A stretch of DNA of 64,000 nucleotides, from contig NZ_JADEXG010000016.1 of NCBI RefSeq assembly GCF_015207255.1, positions 25,042-89,041 on the forward strand, given 5' to 3'. Both the position numbers and the translations under genes were made by a program. This DNA comes from Vasconcelosia minhoensis LEGE 07310. GTDB taxonomy: Bacteria > Cyanobacteriota > Cyanobacteriia > Phormidesmidales > Phormidesmidaceae. The notes beneath the pieces are model-generated. The model searched no databases. It was not told where the DNA came from and saw only the letters and a program-made list of their open reading frames with translations. This document shows positions 35,787 to 44,154 of this stretch, piece by piece. Every line of letters begins with the position of its first letter. Position 1 is the stretch's first letter.

Positions 35787-38700
35787 TCAGCGTTTAGCGA
35801 CCGGCTCAACCCCTTCCAGATCTTGATCGGCAGCTTCGTAGAGGGCTTGCAGGCGTCCCAAGGTATCCTCATCGGCATCCCAGAGACCACGGCTGTTCGC
35901 TTCGATCATTCGCCCGACGATGTTGCGGAAGGCTTCGGGATTCGCTGCGCGGAGCTTTTGAGCCATGGCTGCGTCAAGGGCGTAGGTACCCGCTGCCTGG
36001 TCGTAGACCCAGCCATCCTTGAAATTTACCGTGCCGCCCCAGCCGACCAGAGCGGTGAGGCGCTGGGAAATTTCGTAGGCTCCGCCGGAACCCTGGTCGG
36101 CCATTGCTTCGGCCCATTTGGGATTTAGCAGCTTGGTACGATACTCCATTCGCAGTAGGTCTTCCAGCTTTCGGGGTGTCGTGTCCTTCGAGAAGCTTTC
36201 CACAAAGCTGGCGCTGACCCGCTGGCCCTGACGGCTCTCGGCGGCCTGCTTGAGCGCGCCGGTGTTAGCGTAGTATTCCTGAATATCGGTCAGACCGTAC
36301 TCTACTGAGTCAATTTGCTGAACGATTTGGCTGGTACTGCCGAGCAGCGTATTCAAGATTTCAGGGCGGGCCTGGCCCTTGTCCTGACGACCGTAGCTGA
36401 AGACATTGCGATCGCGCCAGGTATCCCCCAACTCTGCCGCCGTCTCCCAATTGGAATCCACTACCCGGTCATTCACCAGTGAACCATAGTCGCCAGAAGG
36501 ATTCGAAAACAGCCGTGCGGTCGGATTTTCGACGCCCTGTTCTTGCAGGGCGAGAGCGTGTTTGCGAATGAAGTTTTGCTCAGGCGGCTCATCAGCCTCT
36601 GCCGCGCGGCGGAACAGATCGTCAAGCAGCTCGATGATATTCACAAAGCTGTCGCGAAAGATGCCGGAGAGGTTAGCCAGAATGTCAATTCGGGGATGAC
36701 CTAAACTGTCGAGCGATCGCAGCTGGTAGCGGACAATTCGCCCAGTACCTTCTTTGATGGGTTCAGCCCCGACCAGCTCCAGCAAGATGCCCAGCGACTC
36801 TCCCCGGGTTTTAATCGCGTCCAGCCCCCAGAGCATGACGGCTACGGTTTCGGGATACTGGTCCTTTTCGGCTAAATGCTGATTGATTAAATTGCGGGCA
36901 ATGGCGCGACCGCGCTCGTAGGCGGCGGGTGAGGGCATTCGATAGGGATCTAGGGCGTGAATGTTGCGACCGGTGGGCAGGACGCCGGGGCCGTCGCGCA
37001 GCAGATCGCCGCCGGGGGCGGGGGGAATGTATTCGCCGTTCAGACCCCGCAGCAGATTGGTTAGCTCGTCGGTGGTTTGGGCAAGACAGTCGCGGATTGC
37101 GATCGCTTCCTCAATCAATTCTTCAGAGACTGAAGGATAACGCTGGCGAACCTTGCTGCGGTCGTCACCGACCGCGATCGCGTCAATCACCGCTGCCGCC
37201 AGCCGCTCGTCAAAATAGGCGCTGAGGTAGCCTTGCAGCTGCTCGGGATGAGGAGCCTGGCCCAGGACGTGGAGGCCGCTGGAGAACAGTCGATTTTCTA
37301 ACACCTGGAGATACTCATACAGTTCCAGAAAGTAGGGTTGGAGCACATTTGGGCTAAACATTCGGGCGTTCTCTAGCGTAAATTCCATCCCAGCTTCCCG
37401 AGCGGGAGAGAAGTGGCAGTCGGCCTCTAACCCGCTATCAACAATTTTTTGCAGGATGGCGTCTTTCAGAACAGCATTCTTCTGAGGGTCTTCGCGATAT
37501 TCTGCAATCAGCTCCCTCAGGGCCATCAGCTCTTTATATAGCCCAGCCCGACCGTAGGGAGGAACATTGTGAGAGATCAGTACGCCGTAGCCGCGACGCT
37601 TGGCTAGGATTGATTCGGACGGATTGTTTGCGGCATAGATATAGAGGTTTGGCAGGTTGCCCAGAAGAATATCGGACCAGGAATAGCCGGTGTTCCCCAG
37701 AGGCGAACCCGGCAGCCATTCTGCCGTGCCGTGCATCCCAAAGTGAACGATTGCGTCGGCCTGAAACTCGTTTTGCAGCCAGGTATAGAACGCGGCGTAC
37801 TGCGGATGGGGCGTCAGGTCGCGCTCAAACATCAGCCGCATCGGATCGCCTGCAAGACCCAGCGGTGGCTGTACCGCAATCCAGACATTGCCGAGCCGCA
37901 CCCCGCCCAGCAGAAAATCGTCGCCGAAGGTCTTCAGCCCGGTCTGGGTGAGCGACTGCCACTGATGCTTAATTTTATGGGTCTTGAGATAGCCCAGCCA
38001 GGTTTCTAGCGTACGCACGTTGACCGTTTCTGGAATCACGGGCGAATCCGCCGTGGGGTAAGCCTGATCGGCGTTTTTTACCCATTCCACCAGGGTTTCA
38101 CCGTCTTCCGGCAGGTCACCAACGGTATAGCCAGCGGCCTTGAGGGATTTGAGAACGTGCAGCAGCGACTGGGGCACGTTCAGCAAAGCTGCCGTCCCGG
38201 TAGCGCCATAACCGGGGGGAAAGCCATAGAGAATAATGGCGACTCTGCGTTCGGAAATGGGTTTCTGTCGCAGCTGAATCCACTGCCTAATGCGTCCGGT
38301 GAGGCGCTTAACTCGTTCGGGGATGAGATAGATGCGATCGCCCACCAGTCCACCCAGCGGTATCGGATCAATCGCTCCGTCCAGTTCAGGCAGCGCATAG
38401 AGCACCACGCTTTGCAATCCGCCAATCCCTTGACGGGTCCAGGAGTGAATGTCCTGAATCAGCAGCGGGGCCGCGACAAAGTAGGGTACATTTTTGGCAT
38501 TGAGAATGCGCTGGGCAACCGCCACCTGCCGACCCGCCGCCATCGAGCCGGCGGGTCCACCGACTAGGGGAAAGCCAATCGTGGAGACAATCGCGTCAAC
38601 GCTCACAGCATCGGCGGAAAGGGAGGGAAATTCCGTCTTGCCCTGAGCTCTTTGAGTCTGCTCGTGGGCAGTGGTAAGGAGATCGCGGACGGCGACATGG

Positions 38701-39602
38701 GCCTCTACGCCGTTGATGAAGATTGGCAGGGGAATCAGGCCAGCGGATTCGAAGGCGCGGATCAGCTCGGGGATGTAGGGCTGTTGGGTGATGACATGTT
38801 TGCGGTAGAGGAGGAGGGCAACGGTGGAGGTAGAGGGTAGAGGGTGGAGAGTGGAGGGCGGAGGGGTGGATGGGTTTGTAGCGCAGGCAGGGAGACCCTG
38901 CCTGCGCAGCGAAGTTAATCGGGAGTGGGTGGTTTGGTACCAGGTGAGGTATTTCTGAGGGGAGGTGAAGTAGCCGTCGTAATCGGGATGGAGAAGTCCG
39001 ATGTTGGGGGTTTCGATGGCAGGGGGGATGTCGCCGACGGGGGTGTCGAGATAGGTTTCGGCAATCGTCCAGAGCAGGGCGGCGACGTTTTCGATGCCGC
39101 CGGCGTTCCAGTAGCCGTAGATAATCAGCCAGTTACGCAGGTCTTGGACTTTGCGGGCAGGAATGTACTTCAGCAGCTTGGGGCCGACTTTGAGAAAGCT
39201 GATATACCCGGCCAGTCGGTCTTCTTCTTTGCCACTGCCGAATTTGCTCAGAATGAACTGGACCGGTTTGGGCATGCCCTTGGGCTGATCGCCGATGACG
39301 AACTTGCCCAGCTGGGTCAGGGCCATCAGCTCCAGGGCCGATTCAAAAACCAGGCGAATGGGAATATGGGTAACGCGATCGCGCAGCCAGAGCACCTGGT
39401 CGTAGTCAAAGATGAGGCTGGCGAAGAAGACATCGGCGGTTTCGAGCGCGGCGGCGACGGTGTTGGGGGCGGTGGTGAGGTCGCGATCGCTAAATACCTG
39501 CACCCCTAGCGCCGGGCAGCGTTCCTGAGCCAGCGCGGCGGCTTTTTGGTAGAGGTTTGTATTAAAGGTCTCAAATCCGGCAATTAGGACAATTTTCGGC
39601 AT
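35787..39602 (-). CDS. chlH: Magnesium chelatase large subunit, ChlH/BchH family
   Basis: A 1271-residue porphyrin-binding subunit that inserts Mg into protoporphyrin IX together with ChlI and ChlD. ChlH-type segments are clear: DAIVHFGMHGTAEWLPGSP, GNLPNLYIYAANNPSE, KRRGYGVLISH, RNIHALDPYRMPSP, FVNIIELLDDLFRRAAE, WRDRNVFSYGRQDKGQARPE, SVEYGLTDIQEYYANTGAL and GGAYEISQRLTALVGWGGTV. It is shorter than typical cyanobacterial ChlH (about 1330 aa) and its N-terminus (MPKIVLIAGFETFNTNLYQ) differs, so it may be a second paralogue; CobN is less likely given the ChlH-specific C-terminus. A Pro/Ser/Thr low-complexity insert lies at about residues 240-262 (38823-38907). Confidence 0.87.
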   Translation of the reverse strand: MPKIVLIAGFETFNTNLYQKAAALAQERCPALGVQVFSDRDLTTAPNTVAAALETADVFFASLIFDYDQVLWLRDRVTHIPIRLVFESALELMALTQLGKFVIGDQPKGMPKPVQFILSKFGSGKEEDRLAGYISFLKVGPKLLKYIPARKVQDLRNWLIIYGYWNAGGIENVAALLWTIAETYLDTPVGDIPPAIETPNIGLLHPDYDGYFTSPQKYLTWYQTTHSRLTSLRRQGLPACATNPSTPPPSTLHPLPSTSTVALLLYRKHVITQQPYIPELIRAFESAGLIPLPIFINGVEAHVAVRDLLTTAHEQTQRAQGKTEFPSLSADAVSVDAIVSTIGFPLVGGPAGSMAAGRQVAVAQRILNAKNVPYFVAAPLLIQDIHSWTRQGIGGLQSVVLYALPELDGAIDPIPLGGLVGDRIYLIPERVKRLTGRIRQWIQLRQKPISERRVAIILYGFPPGYGATGTAALLNVPQSLLHVLKSLKAAGYTVGDLPEDGETLVEWVKNADQAYPTADSPVIPETVNVRTLETWLGYLKTHKIKHQWQSLTQTGLKTFGDDFLLGGVRLGNVWIAVQPPLGLAGDPMRLMFERDLTPHPQYAAFYTWLQNEFQADAIVHFGMHGTAEWLPGSPLGNTGYSWSDILLGNLPNLYIYAANNPSESILAKRRGYGVLISHNVPPYGRAGLYKELMALRELIAEYREDPQKNAVLKDAILQKIVDSGLEADCHFSPAREAGMEFTLENARMFSPNVLQPYFLELYEYLQVLENRLFSSGLHVLGQAPHPEQLQGYLSAYFDERLAAAVIDAIAVGDDRSKVRQRYPSVSEELIEEAIAIRDCLAQTTDELTNLLRGLNGEYIPPAPGGDLLRDGPGVLPTGRNIHALDPYRMPSPAAYERGRAIARNLINQHLAEKDQYPETVAVMLWGLDAIKTRGESLGILLELVGAEPIKEGTGRIVRYQLRSLDSLGHPRIDILANLSGIFRDSFVNIIELLDDLFRRAAEADEPPEQNFIRKHALALQEQGVENPTARLFSNPSGDYGSLVNDRVVDSNWETAAELGDTWRDRNVFSYGRQDKGQARPEILNTLLGSTSQIVQQIDSVEYGLTDIQEYYANTGALKQAAESRQGQRVSASFVESFSKDTTPRKLEDLLRMEYRTKLLNPKWAEAMADQGSGGAYEISQRLTALVGWGGTVNFKDGWVYDQAAGTYALDAAMAQKLRAANPEAFRNIVGRMIEANSRGLWDADEDTLGRLQALYEAADQDLEGVEPVAKR

Positions 39603-39710
39603 GATCCCTCTGAAGCATCAGTTACCTAAAGTTTAGCGGTTAGGTCGCTGGTCTGCTTTGCTCCACAGCAAGCCCGAGCCGAGGCGTAGGGCCTATGATA
39701 AGCTAGGCAT

Positions 39711-39731
39711 TATTGCGGTTTGCTCGCAATA
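39711..39731. promoter_or_regulatory. Inverted repeat in the chlH/futC divergent region
   Basis: TATTGCG (39711-39717) and CGCAATA (39725-39731) are perfect 7-bp arms with a 7-base spacer. They lie 109 bases upstream of the ChlH-like start and 72 bases upstream of the ABC-ATPase start. The position between divergent promoters suits an operator; no named regulator motif was recognised. Confidence 0.4.
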
Positions 39732-39802
39732 GCTATCTGGGGGCAGGGTAATTTAAATCCAGGTTGCGCTACCTCATTCTTCAATCGCTAAGCTAGTTCT
39801 CT

Positions 39803-40984
39803 ATGCAGTCTGCCCCCGCCGTTCTATGTCTCCAGCAGATCACCAAGCAGTTCGAGCGCAGCTCAGTCCCCGCCGTTAACGAGGCGACGCTGGCACTTCA
39901 GCAGGGGGAGCTTTTAGCTTTACTGGGGCCGTCGGGCTGTGGGAAGACGACGCTGCTGAGGCTGGTCGCCGGTTTTGAAAAGCCTCAGGCGGGGCTGATT
40001 GACCTAGCCGGGAAGCAGGTTTGTAGCGACTGCCGATGGGTGACGCCGGAGCAGCGCAGCGTTGGCGTCGTCTTTCAGGACTACGCCCTGTTCCCCCACC
40101 TGAGCGTATTAGACAATGTGGCCTTTGGGCTGAAGCAGCAGGCGCGTCAGGGTGAGATTGCCAAACCGCAGGTGCAAAAGCTGGCCCATGAGGCAATTCA
40201 GCTGGTGGGATTGAAGGGTTTTGAGCAGCGCTACCCGCATGAGCTTTCGGGTGGGCAACAGCAGCGGGTCGCACTGGCCCGAGCACTGGCGCCGCGACCG
40301 CCGCTAATTTTGCTAGACGAACCTTTCAGCAATCTGGATGTACAGGTCCGACTTTATCTAAGACAGGAAGTCCGCAATATCCTGCGGCAAATCGGCGCAT
40401 CGGGGATTTTTGTCACCCACGACCAGGAGGAGGCCCTGGCGATCTCAGACCGAGTCGCCGTCATGCGCCAGGGCCACATCGAGCAAATTGATACGCCAGA
40501 AACGATCTATCAGCAGCCCGCCTCGCGCTTCGTCGCAGAATTTGTCACCCAGGCAAACTTTATCCCCGCCCGCCGGCAGGGAGCGGGATGGCAAACTGAG
40601 ATCGGCTATTTCGACCCGTCTGCTATTAGCCGCTGGCAGAAAGTAGCCGCCAACGATCGGGCGGTCGCCGCTGAGCTGATGATTCGGCAGGAAGATCTAG
40701 GACTTGAGTCGGACCCGACAGGCGAGTTGGTGGTGCGCGATCGCCAGTTCCTCGGCCGCGAGTACAAATATTCAATCCTGACGCCCAGCGCTCGCCTGCT
40801 CTACGCTCGGGCCTCTACTCACCAGCGGTTTTCAGTGGGAGATCGCATTCGCGCTGCGATATCCCCTGGCACCCTTCGCCTTTTTCCAGGCAGCGCCGCA
40901 GACCCTGGGCTGCTCGACGAGCCGCTAGCCGATGCGCCAATACCAACAGCAACAGCCCAATTCTCTGCCGCCTTTCGACCATGA
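39803..40984 (+). CDS. ABC transporter ATP-binding protein, FutC/FbpC-like (ferric iron type)
   Basis: A 393-residue ATPase with Walker A LLGPSGCGKTTLLRLV, Q-loop VFQDYALFPHLSV, signature LSGGQQQRVALARAL, Walker B LILLDEPFSNLD and the H-loop IFVTHDQEEA. A TOBE-type C-terminal domain follows (about 245-370, VVRDRQFLGREYKYSIL). This layout is that of iron(III) FbpC/FutC and spermidine PotA ATPases; the FbpC group fits best. No permease or binding protein is adjacent. Its stop overlaps the start of the next gene (ATGA). Confidence 0.87.
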   Translation: MQSAPAVLCLQQITKQFERSSVPAVNEATLALQQGELLALLGPSGCGKTTLLRLVAGFEKPQAGLIDLAGKQVCSDCRWVTPEQRSVGVVFQDYALFPHLSVLDNVAFGLKQQARQGEIAKPQVQKLAHEAIQLVGLKGFEQRYPHELSGGQQQRVALARALAPRPPLILLDEPFSNLDVQVRLYLRQEVRNILRQIGASGIFVTHDQEEALAISDRVAVMRQGHIEQIDTPETIYQQPASRFVAEFVTQANFIPARRQGAGWQTEIGYFDPSAISRWQKVAANDRAVAAELMIRQEDLGLESDPTGELVVRDRQFLGREYKYSILTPSARLLYARASTHQRFSVGDRIRAAISPGTLRLFPGSAADPGLLDEPLADAPIPTATAQFSAAFRP

Positions 40985-41661
40985 CTCTATCCAAGCAGCC
41001 AATCTCCAGGCCCTTGCCGCTCGAAAATGGCGATCGCGTTTCCCGCCAGGAATTCGAGCGACGCTACGCAGCCATGCCCGACCTGAAGAAAGCCGAGCTA
41101 ATCGAAGGAGTCGTCTACTTGCCCGCCGCCCTCAGATATCGCAGTCATGGCAGACCCCACGCCAATATTGTGGGCTGGCTGGCCACCTATGCCGCCCTGA
41201 CGCCCGGCATCGAGGCCGCAGACAACCCGACTATTCGGCTTGACCTCGACAATGAACCCCAGCCCGATGCGTTACTGCGCATCGACGAAGCCCGTGGCGG
41301 TCAGTCTCGCATCAGCCAGGATGACTATGTTGAAGGCGCACCCGAGCTAATTGTTGAAATTGCCGCCAGCAGCGCAGCTTACGATCTCTACGACAAAAAA
41401 AATGTCTATCGCCGCAACGGTGTTCAAGAATACATTGTCTGGTCGGTCGCGGATCGGCAGGTGAGCTGGTTTAGCCTGGAGGAGGGCGTATACGTATCGC
41501 AAACGCCGGATGAAAACGGCATCATTCGCAGTTCCGTCTTTCCAGGCTTGGACTTGAATGTGAGGGCGCTTTTGGACGGCGATATGGCTGAGGTACTGAC
41601 GGAAGTGGGGCGAGGGATTGGCACGGTTGCGCATCAGCAATTTGTGCAGCGATTGGAGTGA
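40981..41661 (+). CDS. Uma2 family (DUF820) protein
   Basis: A 226-residue protein with NEPQPDALLRID, APELIVEIAASSAAYDLYDKK and GVQEYIVWSVADRQV (PD...E core with a late Lys). It belongs to a Uma2 subgroup with an N-terminal helical part (SRQEFERRYAAMPDLKKAELIEG). It overlaps the FutC-like stop by four bases, so translation is probably coupled although no functional link is known. Confidence 0.85.
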   Translation: MTLSKQPISRPLPLENGDRVSRQEFERRYAAMPDLKKAELIEGVVYLPAALRYRSHGRPHANIVGWLATYAALTPGIEAADNPTIRLDLDNEPQPDALLRIDEARGGQSRISQDDYVEGAPELIVEIAASSAAYDLYDKKNVYRRNGVQEYIVWSVADRQVSWFSLEEGVYVSQTPDENGIIRSSVFPGLDLNVRALLDGDMAEVLTEVGRGIGTVAHQQFVQRLE

Positions 41662-41803
41662 ATAGAACGTTGGACGGACGACGGCGGTGGAAGCCGCGAT
41701 CGCGCATTTTCGAAGGCGTCAGCAGCTCAAAGAAGTGGTGATGTCGGTGATTACGGTGTAGGCTGAGTCAGCAAACAAAGAACATGTATGACCCAGTAGA
41801 CGC

Positions 41804-42226
41804 ATGGCTGAGCTAGACATTCGGTGGAAGCAACGCTTGACGAATTATCAGAAAGCGTTAGCGCAGCTCACCAAATTTATCGAGAAAGGTGACCTCAATG
41901 AGCTTGAAGAGCAAGGTCTCATTCAAGCCTTTGAATATACCTACGAACTAGCCTGGACCCTGATGCGTGACTACTTTCGCTACCAGGGTACCCAAAATAT
42001 AAATGGCTCTAGAGACGCTATCCGCGAAGCCTTTAGAGTCGGTATTATTGAAGCGGGTGAGAGCTGGATGGGCATGATCCAAGATCGGAACCAAACTAGC
42101 CATACCTACAATCTGTCAACTGCGAGAGCGATCGCGCAGAACATTACGACGCAATATTTCGCGTTATTTGTAAAATTGCAGGAAACTATGCAGCAGCTAG
42201 CCGATGCCGATGCCGATGCCGACTGA
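41804..42226 (+). CDS. HEPN-domain toxin (HI0074-like nucleotidyltransferase partner)
   Basis: A 140-residue all-helical protein of the HEPN family. It has IRWKQRLTNYQKALAQLTKF, GLIQAFEYTYELAWTLMRDYF and the RNase motif RxxxxH as RNQTSH (about 98-103). In HEPN/MNT toxin-antitoxin pairs the HEPN protein is an RNase toxin and the MNT partner neutralises it by adenylylation. The C-terminus ends in a DADADAD tail encoded by a 6-bp repeat that also forms the start of the partner gene. Gene overlap supports a working pair. Confidence 0.88.
   Translation: MAELDIRWKQRLTNYQKALAQLTKFIEKGDLNELEEQGLIQAFEYTYELAWTLMRDYFRYQGTQNINGSRDAIREAFRVGIIEAGESWMGMIQDRNQTSHTYNLSTARAIAQNITTQYFALFVKLQETMQQLADADADAD
42201..42224. 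repeat. 6-bp repeat in the HEPN/MNT overlap
   Basis: CCGATG three times followed by the variant CCGACT. In the HEPN frame it encodes alternating Ala and Asp; in the MNT frame it supplies three in-frame ATG codons (42204, 42210, 42216). Length change by one unit keeps both frames but adds or removes start codons. Confidence 0.9.
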
Positions 42227-42560
42227 AGAGCCCTCTACCCGTTCCGGCCTTTTTGGCCTGACCGCCCAGACGATCGAAAAAATTGTTGCCGTTTTTAAGC
42301 GGCATCCAGCGATAGAGAAAGCTTTGCTCTACGGGTCGCGAGCCAAAGGAAACTACCGCCAGGGTTCAGATATTGATCTAACGCTGGCGGGTGACGAGCT
42401 GACCCATGCAGAGCTGAACCGGGTCAATATAGAGCTCGATGACTTGCTGCTGCCTTACAAAATTGACCTCTCCCTGCTGAGTCACATCGACAGCCCAGAC
42501 CTGATTGAGCATATCAATCGAGTAGGAGCCATTTTTTACCAGAACCAACCTGCTCCCTAA
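42204..42560 (+). CDS. MNT-domain nucleotidyltransferase antitoxin
   Basis: A 118-residue minimal nucleotidyltransferase. The GSx10DxD motif is present as GSRAKGNYRQGSDIDL (about 46-61), which binds ATP and metals. It pairs with the upstream HEPN protein and likely transfers AMP to it. Three alternative ATG starts (42204, 42210, 42216) lie in the hexamer repeat; which one is used is not decidable by eye, and no separate ribosome site is obvious, consistent with coupled translation. Confidence 0.9.
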   Translation: MPMPMPTEEPSTRSGLFGLTAQTIEKIVAVFKRHPAIEKALLYGSRAKGNYRQGSDIDLTLAGDELTHAELNRVNIELDDLLLPYKIDLSLLSHIDSPDLIEHINRVGAIFYQNQPAP

Positions 42561-42568
42561 GGCAAGCG

Positions 42569-43111
42569 TCACTTACCGGTCAGCTTTTGAACGTTGGTGA
42601 CCAGGCTTTCGGCAAAATCGTCAAATCGCTGGGCCAGCTTTTCATCCTTCAGCGAGCCGTCTTCGTTAAACGCCTGCCAGGCTTGGCCAATGGCAATCTG
42701 CTCGGGAATCACCCAGGCATGAACCCAGCGCATAATCAGCCGCAGTTCGTTCAGGGCATTGCTGTTGGGCTGCCCGCCCAGGACGCTAATCCCGCCTGCG
42801 ACCTTGCCGCTGAGCTCATCAAAGCCCATCAGGTCCAGGGCGTTTTTAATCACCCCGCTGACGCTGCCGTGATACTCCGGCGTCGCCAGGATCAGGCCGT
42901 CCGCGTGCTTCACCGTATTTTGCAGCACCGCGACGTCGGGATAGTCGGGGTAGTCACCACCGCCGTCGCAAAAGGGTAGCTGCATCTGCCGCAGGTCTAG
43001 CACCTGCACCTCAGCACCCAGCGCCTTGACCCGCTGAGCCGCTAGCTCAAGCGCTTGCATACTGTAAGAATTCGTCCGTAGGCTGCCGCCGATGCCGACA
43101 ATCTTAGTCAT
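42569..43111 (-). CDS. NADPH-dependent FMN reductase family protein
   Basis: About 180 residues. ATG 43111 is chosen since AGGAG lies a few bases upstream; a start at 43138 adds nine unrelated residues. Flavodoxin-like fold: KIVGIGGSLRTNSYSMQAL (FMN phosphate loop), ATPEYHGSVSGVIKNALDLM and GGISVLGGQPNSNAL. Members reduce FMN, quinones or azo compounds with NADPH in the cytoplasm. It lies 24 bases downstream of the oppF-like gene on the same strand and could be co-transcribed, though not known as part of that transporter. Confidence 0.88.
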   Translation of the reverse strand: MTKIVGIGGSLRTNSYSMQALELAAQRVKALGAEVQVLDLRQMQLPFCDGGGDYPDYPDVAVLQNTVKHADGLILATPEYHGSVSGVIKNALDLMGFDELSGKVAGGISVLGGQPNSNALNELRLIMRWVHAWVIPEQIAIGQAWQAFNEDGSLKDEKLAQRFDDFAESLVTNVQKLTGK

Positions 43112-43134
43112 TGAGATTCTCCTGGAGGGCGATG

Positions 43135-44118
43135 TCATACCGCAAGGTCGCTGCTAACCGGAAAGTGACAGGCGGCCTGGTGATTAGAGGATAGCTCAGT
43201 GAGTTCGGGCATGACCTGATGGCAGAGGTCTTCGCCTTTGGGACAGCGGCCATAGAGGCGGCAAACGCTAGGATTGGGATTGATTGGACTCCGGGGTTCA
43301 CCGGTTAAAGGAATCGGATGGGGCTGGGCAGTAAAGCTGGGAATGGCTGAAATCAGCGCTTCGGTATAGGGATGGCGAGGATGGTTAAAAATTTGCTCGA
43401 CCGGCCCGGATTCGACAATTTTGCCCAGGTACATGACCAAAACGCGATCGCACAGCAGCCGCACCACGTTCAAATCGTGGGAGACAAACAGGTAGCTCAT
43501 TCCCAGTCGTTTTTTCAGGTCTGCTAGCAGATGTAGAATTACCGCCTGCACAGAGACATCCAGGGCTGAGGTCGGCTCGTCTAGCACCAGCAGCTTAGGA
43601 TTCAGCGCGATCGCGCGAGCAATTCCCACCCGCGCTTTCTGACCGCCCGAGAGCTGGTGGGGAAAACGGCTGAGCAGGTCTTGGGGAAGCCCAACCAAAT
43701 CTGCCAGTTCAGCCGCTCGCGCCTGGAGCTGTTGCCGACCCTGGACCGAAGAAAGCCGCTTAATCGGCTCGGTAATCGTGTCATAGGCTGTGAACCGCGG
43801 ATTGAGGCTGTCTGTAGGATCTTGAAAGACCAGCTGAATACCCGCGCGATAGGGATTTTGGGGAAACTGACGAACCGCGATCGTGCTGAGAATGGCGTCA
43901 TCAAAATGAATTTCGCCAGCCGTAACATCCAAAAGCCGCGTAATCAGCCGCACCAGCGTAGATTTACCACAGCCCGATTCTCCTACCAGCCCAACGCTTT
44001 CCCCCGATTGGAGAGTAAAAGAGACCTGATCAACCGCATGGAGATGGGCGTCTTTGCCAACGGGGAAGGTTTTGGTGAGGTTCTTTACTTGGAGAAGAGG
44101 AGGTTGAGAATTAAGCAT
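43135..44118 (-). CDS. Peptide/nickel ABC transporter ATP-binding protein (OppF/DppF type)
   Basis: A 327-residue ATPase: Walker A LVGESGCGKSTLVRL, Q-loop QLVFQDPTDSLNPR, signature LSGGQKARVGIARAIAL, Walker B LLVLDEPTSALD, H-loop LFVSHDLNVVRLLCD. The C-terminal oligopeptide-type extension has the Cys-containing tail (CRLYGRCPKGEDLCHQ). It is the second ATPase of the five-gene operon at 43135-48792 and forms a heterodimer with the next-door OppD/DppD. Substrate (peptide, nickel or opine) cannot be told from the ATPase. Confidence 0.9.
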   Translation of the reverse strand: MLNSQPPLLQVKNLTKTFPVGKDAHLHAVDQVSFTLQSGESVGLVGESGCGKSTLVRLITRLLDVTAGEIHFDDAILSTIAVRQFPQNPYRAGIQLVFQDPTDSLNPRFTAYDTITEPIKRLSSVQGRQQLQARAAELADLVGLPQDLLSRFPHQLSGGQKARVGIARAIALNPKLLVLDEPTSALDVSVQAVILHLLADLKKRLGMSYLFVSHDLNVVRLLCDRVLVMYLGKIVESGPVEQIFNHPRHPYTEALISAIPSFTAQPHPIPLTGEPRSPINPNPSVCRLYGRCPKGEDLCHQVMPELTELSSNHQAACHFPVSSDLAV

Positions 44119-44121
44119 GGA

Positions 44122-44152
44122 GTGATCGGGTGATCGGGTGATCGGGTGATGG
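44122..44152. repeat. 8-bp tandem repeat between the two transporter ATPase genes
   Basis: GTGATCGG occurs three times exactly and once partially in the 36-base gap between the OppD- and OppF-type genes. It occupies the place where the oppF ribosome-binding site would be, so copy number may affect its translation. Confidence 0.88.
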
Positions 44153-44154
44153 CG

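Noticed and set aside
35787..39602. CobN (cobaltochelatase) as the identity of the large chelatase
   Set aside because: The C-terminal third carries ChlH-specific segments such as SVEYGLTDIQEYYANTGAL; CobN remains a weak alternative.
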